Source: Halioxenophilus sp964342265
GTDB taxonomy: Bacteria > Pseudomonadota > Gammaproteobacteria > Pseudomonadales > Cellvibrionaceae
Direction: 5' to 3'
Assembly (NCBI GenBank): GCA_964342265.1
Contig: CAYFFE010000115.1
Location: forward strand, 1-11,172
DNA length: 11,172 nt
Positions 6,962-11,172 of the stretch are shown one piece after another. Each line of letters begins with the position of its first letter. The stretch's first letter is position 1. The notes beneath the pieces were generated by a model that ran no database searches, was not told the origin of the DNA, and was given only the letters and a program-made list of their open reading frames with translations. Position numbers and translations under genes: made by a program.

Positions 6962-7224
6962 ACATTTTTGCCTGATTATCGACTGCACTAAATACTGGAC
7001 GCACTACAAACAAATGCCTTTATTTCAGATTGTGCTTATATCTTATTTACCGCATATAGCGTGGCCATAATATTGGCAATAGATAATAAACAGTTAACGA
7101 CTGAATCCGTCCCAGTTAATAAGTTGTAGCTCAACTTATACTTGTGTGCTAAATCTTAGTTAACGAGAACTGATCCTTTACAACAGAGATCATTAACAGC
7201 AGCAATTATTAAGAGCGCCGAAAC
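6962..7224. promoter_or_regulatory. Divergent intergenic region between the fusion ATPase and the small gene
   Basis: This 263-base, AT-rich region must contain promoters for both flanking genes. On the plus strand a possible -10 TATACT (7137-7142) lies 17 bases after an AGTTAA (7114-7119). The region has three AGTTAA copies (7092, 7114, 7158), an inverted repeat at 7119-7139, and AAGAG (7211-7215) as the ribosome site for ATG 7225. I could not identify a convincing minus-strand promoter. The promoter placement is tentative. Confidence 0.4.
7119..7139. repeat. Operator-like inverted repeat ATAAGTTG-N5-CAACTTAT
   Basis: ATAAGTTG (7119-7126) and CAACTTAT (7132-7139) are exact reverse complements around TAGCT. 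The dyad overlaps the candidate -10 of the small plus-strand gene, a position typical of a repressor site. Its binding protein is unknown, and a chance dyad in AT-rich DNA is not excluded. Confidence 0.4.
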
Positions 7225-7494
7225 ATGTCCAGACCGAGTGAGCAGGAATTAAACCAAGCATTGGCACGCGCAGCCAACATGCGGGAACATGACAACGACA
7301 AAGATTTTTTGGCAAAGAGTCTACTCAACCTCAATTACCGCAATCAACTATTGGAGGAAGTGTTAAGCAAAGCCAAACTCTATCTACATTCGGGCGAAAG
7401 CCCACACGAACACACGTTATTGGTAAAGGCGATAGAAAAGGCAGAAAAAGCGGAAGCGTTTTTAGGCGAAGAACCCAAAGGATTTTTAGATTAG
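7225..7494 (+). CDS. Small conserved-looking hypothetical protein (89 aa)
   Basis: An 89-residue, charged, probably helical, soluble protein without signal peptide, membrane segment or cysteine. The N-terminal half has MSRPSEQELNQALARAA, a short acidic patch, and LAKSLLNLNYRNQLLEEVL. The second half has KLYLHSGESPHEH and ends in an Ala/Glu/Lys-rich helix (about 68-80). Start ATG 7225 has AAGAG 9 bases upstream, and the gene ends just before a hairpin terminator, so it looks like a true monocistronic gene. The pattern recalls small uncharacterised proteins I have seen in Pseudomonas and relatives, but I cannot name a family or function. Confidence 0.78.
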   Translation: MSRPSEQELNQALARAANMREHDNDKDFLAKSLLNLNYRNQLLEEVLSKAKLYLHSGESPHEHTLLVKAIEKAEKAEAFLGEEPKGFLD

Positions 7495-7500
7495 ATCGTT

Positions 7501-7535
7501 AAAAAACAAAAGCCATCGAACAAACGATGGCTTTT
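7501..7535. terminator. Bidirectional intrinsic terminator between the small gene and lysS
   Basis: AAAAGCCATCG (7508-7518) and CGATGGCTTTT (7525-7535) form a perfect 11-bp stem with a 6-base loop AACAAA. On the minus strand the stem ends in TTTT, then G and six T, a strong terminator for lysS. On the plus strand it ends in TTTTGG, serving the small gene. Confidence 0.9.
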
Positions 7536-7563
7536 GGTTGATTAACACGGCAATTAAAGCTTT

Positions 7564-9087
7564 TTATTTTTCCGCTTGTGGCCGCATAGCTGGGAACAAC
7601 AGCACATCGCGAATGGATGGCGAATCGGTAAGTAACATCACTAAACGGTCGATACCAATACCTTCGCCTGCCGTTGGTGGCAATCCATATTCTAACGCAC
7701 GCACGTAATCGGCATCGTAATGCATGGCTTCGTCGTCGCCCGCTTCTTTTTCTGCCACCTGTGCCTTAAATCGCTCGGCCTGATCTTCGGCATCGTTAAG
7801 CTCAGAAAATCCATTGGCAATTTCCCGCCCGCCCACAAAAAATTCAAAGCGGTCGGTAACAAACGGATTGCCGTCGTTGCGACGCGCCAGTGGCGAAACC
7901 TCGGCCGGATATTCGGTAACGAAGGTGGGTTCACTCAGGCGATGCTCGACGGTTTTTTCGAAAATTTCTATTTGCAGTTTACCCAAACCCCAGGAATCTT
8001 TGGTGGGAACGCTCAATTGATCACACACGGCGCGAGCGGCTTCTACCGAATTAATGTTATCTTCGGTTAATTCGGGGTTAAAATGCAAAATAGAGTCGAA
8101 CACCGAAATACGCTGGAAAGATTTTTCCAGATCGTATTGAATTTGCGATTCAATTTCGCCGTCGGCATTTTTTACCGTGCTGGTAATGGTGGTAGAGCCC
8201 AATACTTCGCTGGCCAATTGTCGGATCATATCTTCGGTCAGATCCATTAAATCGTTGTAATCCGCGTAGGCCTGATAAAACTCCAGCATGGTAAATTCTG
8301 GGTTGTGTCGGGTGGATAACCCTTCGTTGCGGAAATTGCGATTAATCTCAAAAACGCGATCAAAACCGCCCACCACCAAACGCTTTAGGTACAGCTCCGG
8401 CGATATACGCAAAAACATATCGATATCCAACGCGTTGTGGTGAGTAATAAACGGCCGAGCCGCCGCACCGCCAGGAATGGCTTGCAGCATGGGCGTTTCC
8501 ACCTCCAAAAATTCTCGCTGGCTTAAATAGTCGCGAATGAAATTAATAATTTGCGAACGTTTTTTAAAGGCTTCGCGTACATCGGGATTGGTAATTAAAT
8601 CCACATAGCGTTGACGGTACCGCATTTCCTGATCGGCCAAGCCGTGGAATTTATCCGGCAGTGGACGCAGCGATTTGGTTAAAAGCTGGTAGCTTTCCAT
8701 GGTGACATAAAGATCACCCTTACCGGATTTGTGCAACGCACCGCGAATACCCACGATATCGCCCAAATCCAGGCTTTTGGCAAATGGTCGCGCTTCTTTG
8801 GTGACGTACAACTGAATTTGCCCACTCACATCTTGCAACACCATAAACGCACCGCGCGAACGAATAATTCGCCCAGCCACACTGACGAGATGATTGGCCT
8901 GCTCCAGCGCTTCTTTGCTTTGCTCGCCATACTCGGCCTGCAAAGCGGCTGCTTGATGCTCGGGTTTAAAATCGTTAGGAAAAGCAACGTCTGCGGTTTC
9001 GCGAATTTGTTTAAGTTTGGCGCGACGCTCGGCAATCAGTTTGTTTTCATCCTGAGGTGTTGCTGAGTTTTGATTGTTGTCGCTCAT
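7564..9087 (-). CDS. lysS: Lysyl-tRNA synthetase, class II
   Basis: A 507-residue enzyme that charges tRNA-Lys with lysine using ATP in the cytoplasm; the length matches bacterial LysS. An N-terminal OB-fold anticodon-binding domain (about 68-135) includes VSVAGRIIRSRGAFMVLQDV. The class II core follows, with motif 1 around FLEVETPMLQAIPGGAAARPF, residues 193-213; motif 2 from FRNEGLSTRHNPEFTMLEF, residues 252-270; and motif 3 GEGIGIDRLVMLL (474-486). Start ATG 9087 is preceded by TTGGA about 8 bases upstream. The gene lies 120 bases downstream of prfB, the same order as the E. coli prfB-lysS operon, so co-transcription is likely, though a hairpin lies in the gap. Confidence 0.98.
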   Translation of the reverse strand: MSDNNQNSATPQDENKLIAERRAKLKQIRETADVAFPNDFKPEHQAAALQAEYGEQSKEALEQANHLVSVAGRIIRSRGAFMVLQDVSGQIQLYVTKEARPFAKSLDLGDIVGIRGALHKSGKGDLYVTMESYQLLTKSLRPLPDKFHGLADQEMRYRQRYVDLITNPDVREAFKKRSQIINFIRDYLSQREFLEVETPMLQAIPGGAAARPFITHHNALDIDMFLRISPELYLKRLVVGGFDRVFEINRNFRNEGLSTRHNPEFTMLEFYQAYADYNDLMDLTEDMIRQLASEVLGSTTITSTVKNADGEIESQIQYDLEKSFQRISVFDSILHFNPELTEDNINSVEAARAVCDQLSVPTKDSWGLGKLQIEIFEKTVEHRLSEPTFVTEYPAEVSPLARRNDGNPFVTDRFEFFVGGREIANGFSELNDAEDQAERFKAQVAEKEAGDDEAMHYDADYVRALEYGLPPTAGEGIGIDRLVMLLTDSPSIRDVLLFPAMRPQAEK

Positions 9088-9207
9088 ATTTTTTCCAATT
9101 TAAGTTAGACGTTGGTTGAGTTTGTGCTGATTTTAAATTCGTGTTGAATTTATTTAAAACTTGGCTTGAGTTTGTACTGAAATTATTAGGGCAAAATGCC
9201 CTAATAA
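9088..9207 (-). other. prfB-lysS intercistronic region with direct repeats
   Basis: A 120-base AT-rich gap. TTGAGTTTGTGCTGA (9116-9130) and TTGAGTTTGTACTGA (9166-9180) on the plus strand are a 14/15 direct repeat 50 bases apart, with a weaker copy (TTGAATTTAT, 9144-9153) between. A perfect hairpin lies at the prfB end. I see no clear promoter for lysS. Confidence 0.55.
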
Positions 9208-9209
9208 TT
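9181..9209 (-). terminator. Hairpin overlapping the prfB stop codon (weak terminator, attenuator or processing site)
   Basis: AATTATTAGGGC (9181-9192) and GCCCTAATAATT (9198-9209) are exact 12-bp reverse complements with a 5-base loop. The prfB stop codon (9208-9210) is part of the stem. On the transcribed (minus) strand the stem is followed only by TC and mixed sequence, so termination should be partial at best and read-through into lysS is plausible. Confidence 0.55.
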
Positions 9210-10303
9210 AGAGGCCGGCTTTTAAGCTGGCCTCGATAAAGGCATCCAAATCGCCATCCAAAACGGCTTGGCAATTGCTGTTTTGCACGCCGGTGCGCAA
9301 ATCTTTAATGCGGCTGTCGTCGAGCACGTAGGATCGAATCTGGCTGCCCCAGCCAATATCCGATTTGCTGTCTTCCATGGCTTGCTTTTCGGCGTTGCGC
9401 TTTTGCATTTCTTGCTCATACATGCGCGCGCGTAGCATTTTCCAGGCGTTATCGCGGTTCTGGTGCTGTGATCGCTCGCTCTGGCACGACACCACAATAC
9501 CGCTGGGTTCGTGCGTTAAGCGCACGGCCGAGTCGGTTTTGTTTACGTGCTGACCACCGGCACCGGAGGCGCGGTAGGTATCCTCACGCACATCGGCTTT
9601 GTTGATGTCTATTTCGATGTTGTCGTCGATCTCGGGCGAAACAAACACGGAGCTGAACGAGGTATGACGGCGATTGCCGGAGTCGAACGGACTCTTGCGC
9701 ACGAGACGGTGCACGCCGGTTTCGGTGCGCAACCAACCGAAGGCGTACTCGCCTTCAAAGCGAATGGTGGCACTTTTAATTCCGGCCACTTCCCCGGCGG
9801 AGCATTCCTCCAATGTAGTTTTAAAGCCTTTGTCTTCGCCCCAACGCAAATACATGCGCAACAGCATTTCGGCCCAGTCTTGCGCCTCGGTACCGCCCGA
9901 GCCCGCTTGTATATCCAAAAAGGCGTTGTTTTCGTCCATTTCGCCGGCAAACATGCGGCGAAATTCCAACTTGCCCAGTTGCTTTTCGAGGTTATCGATT
10001 TCGCCTTGTACCTCGGCCAGTAGATCTTCGTCGTCTTCTTCGGTGGCCATTTGCAGCAATTCGTTGCCGTCGGCCACGCCTTGATCAAGAGTGTCGATGG
10101 TCGCCACCACCGCTTCCAGTGATGAGCGCTCGCGCCCTAGGGCCTGAGCCCGCTCCTGGTCATTCCAAACGTCGGGCTCGGCCAGTTCTGCCTCGACTTC
10201 GGTTAGCCGATCTTTCTTTTCGGCATAGTCAAAGATACCCCCTGAGTTCATCGGTGCGGTGTTGCAGATTTTTCAGGGCGTTTTGATAAGGTGCGATTTC
10301 CAT
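9208..10303 (-). CDS. prfB: Peptide chain release factor 2 (RF2), with programmed +1 frameshift
   Basis: RF2 ends translation at UGA and UAA. The product is 364 residues, one fewer than E. coli RF2. Translation begins at ATG 10303 and reads 24 codons to CTT, then meets an in-frame TGA (10231-10229); a +1 shift at CTT-TGA-C continues into the long frame. The site AGGGGGTATCTTTGACTA (10243-10226) has the internal Shine-Dalgarno, slippery CTT and TGA-C context of the known RF2 autoregulatory switch: low RF2 slows UGA recognition and favours shifting. The stop-recognition tripeptide SPF is at 204-206 and the catalytic GGQ at 249-251. Ala245 stands where E. coli K-12 carries Thr246. The coordinates span both frames. 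The ribosome site before ATG 10303 is weak, and an apparent ATG at 10251 in the downstream frame is not the real start. Confidence 0.97.
10226..10243 (-). promoter_or_regulatory. RF2 programmed +1 ribosomal frameshift site
   Basis: On the minus strand, AGGGGG, TAT, CTT and TGAC stand in the order and spacing known for prfB: internal Shine-Dalgarno three bases before slippery CTT, then the weak stop context TGAC. The zero frame stops here after 24 codons, and the +1 frame runs 340 codons to the end. Confidence 0.97.
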
Positions 10304-10347
10304 AAATTTTCTGTAGTTGATGAACTTTGCAAAAATAAAAGCAGCGG

Positions 10348-10377
10348 ATTGTACCCCAGGCAGCGGGGCCAAGTTAA
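10348..10377 (-). promoter_or_regulatory. Candidate prfB promoter
   Basis: On the minus strand TACAAT (10353-10348) fits a sigma-70 -10 box at 5 of 6 positions. TTAACT (10377-10372), 18 bases upstream, is a weak -35. It lies between the hrpB stop and the prfB start, with about 45 bases left for the leader. The call is by eye only. Confidence 0.4.
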
Positions 10378-10389
10378 CCTTTTTACGGC

Positions 10390-11172
10390 TTAAGAGCGGG
10401 ATTTAGCTCGACGTGTGGGCGCTACCGAATAGGGATCTTCCGGCCAGTGGTGTTTGGGGTAGCGGCCTTTCATTTCTTTGCGCACCGCTTGGTAGGAACC
10501 GGCCCAAAAGCCGGCCAAATCGTCGGTAATTTGCAGTGGCCGTCCCGCTGGCGACAGTAAATGAATCAATAATTTTACTCGGCCATTGGCGAGACTCGGC
10601 GAGACCTGCAAGCCGAACATTTCCTGCAAGCGTACCGCCAACACCGGCGGCGAGGCAAGATAATCGATGCGAATATTGGAGCCTGAGGGCACTTGGATTT
10701 TCTCGGGCAGTTGATCGTTAAGCAGTTGCTGCTGCGGCCAATCCAATTGGTTTTTTAGCAGCGATAACACATCCACCTGCTTGAAGTCGGCGGCGGTTTT
10801 AATGGCATCCACCGACGGCATAAACCAGTCTTCTAGGGTGTTGAGCAAACCCACCTCACTGAAATCGGGCCATTGATCGGCCTGGCATTGGCTGGAGGAT
10901 AAGTGGCTTTGTTGCGCCAACTGCACCCGTGCTTGCAGAGTTTTAACGGCATCGGGGCAATTAAAAATCGCCAGTCCTTGATCCCGTACCCGCTGATAAA
11001 TTACCTGCCGGCGCTGTTCAGAAGAGATCGTTTGCAATTCTCGGCTGCGCCAGATCAATTGGCCGATTTTATCCAATTGCTCGCCCACAAAACGGCCCTG
11101 CTGGTTATCCCAATCGATGCGATCTTGCTGCTCGAGTAAAAATTTCAAGTGGGTTGCGAATAAGGATTCATC
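10390..11172 (-). CDS. hrpB: ATP-dependent RNA helicase HrpB, C-terminal part (cut by window edge)
   Basis: This is an open frame of 260 residues running off the right edge, so the DEAH helicase core is outside the window. The visible part is the HrpB-specific C-terminal region: VPSGSNIRIDY then PPVLAVRLQEMFGL, and SPAGRPLQITDDLAGFW then GSYQAVRKEMKGRYPKHHWPEDP near the end, which are hallmarks of HrpB. HrpB is a DEAH-box helicase-like protein of about 800 residues whose cellular role is poorly defined. The gene ends 86 bases before the prfB start, in the same direction. The apparent internal TTG start near 11148 is not the true start, because the frame stays open to the edge. Confidence 0.93.
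   Translation of the reverse strand, partial: DESLFATHLKFLLEQQDRIDWDNQQGRFVGEQLDKIGQLIWRSRELQTISSEQRRQVIYQRVRDQGLAIFNCPDAVKTLQARVQLAQQSHLSSSQCQADQWPDFSEVGLLNTLEDWFMPSVDAIKTAADFKQVDVLSLLKNQLDWPQQQLLNDQLPEKIQVPSGSNIRIDYLASPPVLAVRLQEMFGLQVSPSLANGRVKLLIHLLSPAGRPLQITDDLAGFWAGSYQAVRKEMKGRYPKHHWPEDPYSVAPTRRAKSRS

Noticed and set aside
6962..6988. GTG start at 6988 for the fusion gene
   Set aside because: It adds nine residues but has no ribosome site, while ATG 6961 has CAGG at a good distance.
7692..8070. Frames of 68 to 116 codons within lysS on both strands
   Set aside because: lysS is unmistakable here, and these frames have no independent support.
9547..10088. Overlapping frames of about 136 to 159 codons on both strands within prfB
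   Set aside because: They are shadows of the prfB coding frame; their translations show no family features.
10232..10251. ATG at 10251 as the prfB start
   Set aside because: The conserved N-terminus and frameshift site show that translation begins at 10303 and shifts frame at CTT-TGA.

Overview
The window looks like a chromosomal segment of a marine, polymer-degrading gammaproteobacterium, most likely of the Cellvibrionaceae group (Saccharophagus/Teredinibacter/Simiduia-like). That placement is inferred from gene content: secreted multidomain esterases with low-complexity linkers, plus hrpB, prfB and lysS of gammaproteobacterial type. No marker gene such as an rRNA is present to confirm it.

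Layout, left to right. (1) Positions 1-573 are AT-rich and non-coding, with a degenerate 19-bp tandem repeat at 212-362. (2) 574-3353 (+) holds two consecutive secreted serine esterases. They share a related N-terminal beta-rich module and a glycine-rich linker but carry different alpha/beta-hydrolase catalytic domains: one PETase/cutinase-like, one PHB-depolymerase/LpqC/feruloyl-esterase-like. They are separated by a perfect 12-bp inverted repeat and end at a strong terminator. (3) 3565-6961 (-) is a probable two-gene operon. The first gene encodes an unusual fusion of a PCMT-like methyltransferase domain with a GspE/PilB-type secretion ATPase. The second encodes a YehL-like MoxR AAA+ ATPase. 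(4) A divergent intergenic region with an inverted repeat and spaced AGTTAA motifs precedes a small (+) gene of 89 codons at 7225-7494. (5) 7564-11172 (-) is housekeeping: the C-terminal third of hrpB (cut by the window edge), prfB with the classic +1 programmed frameshift, and lysS. A bidirectional hairpin terminator separates lysS from the small gene.

How the genes may work together. The esterase pair probably acts outside the cytoplasm on ester bonds of a shared insoluble polymer, with the common N-terminal module providing binding or targeting. prfB and lysS are the familiar translation pair, with RF2 autoregulating its own synthesis by frameshifting. The most novel part is the PCMT-T2SSE fusion paired with a MoxR ATPase. 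No VWA, SWIM-domain or pilin/secretin genes, the usual partners of these ATPase families, are in the window, so its function is open.
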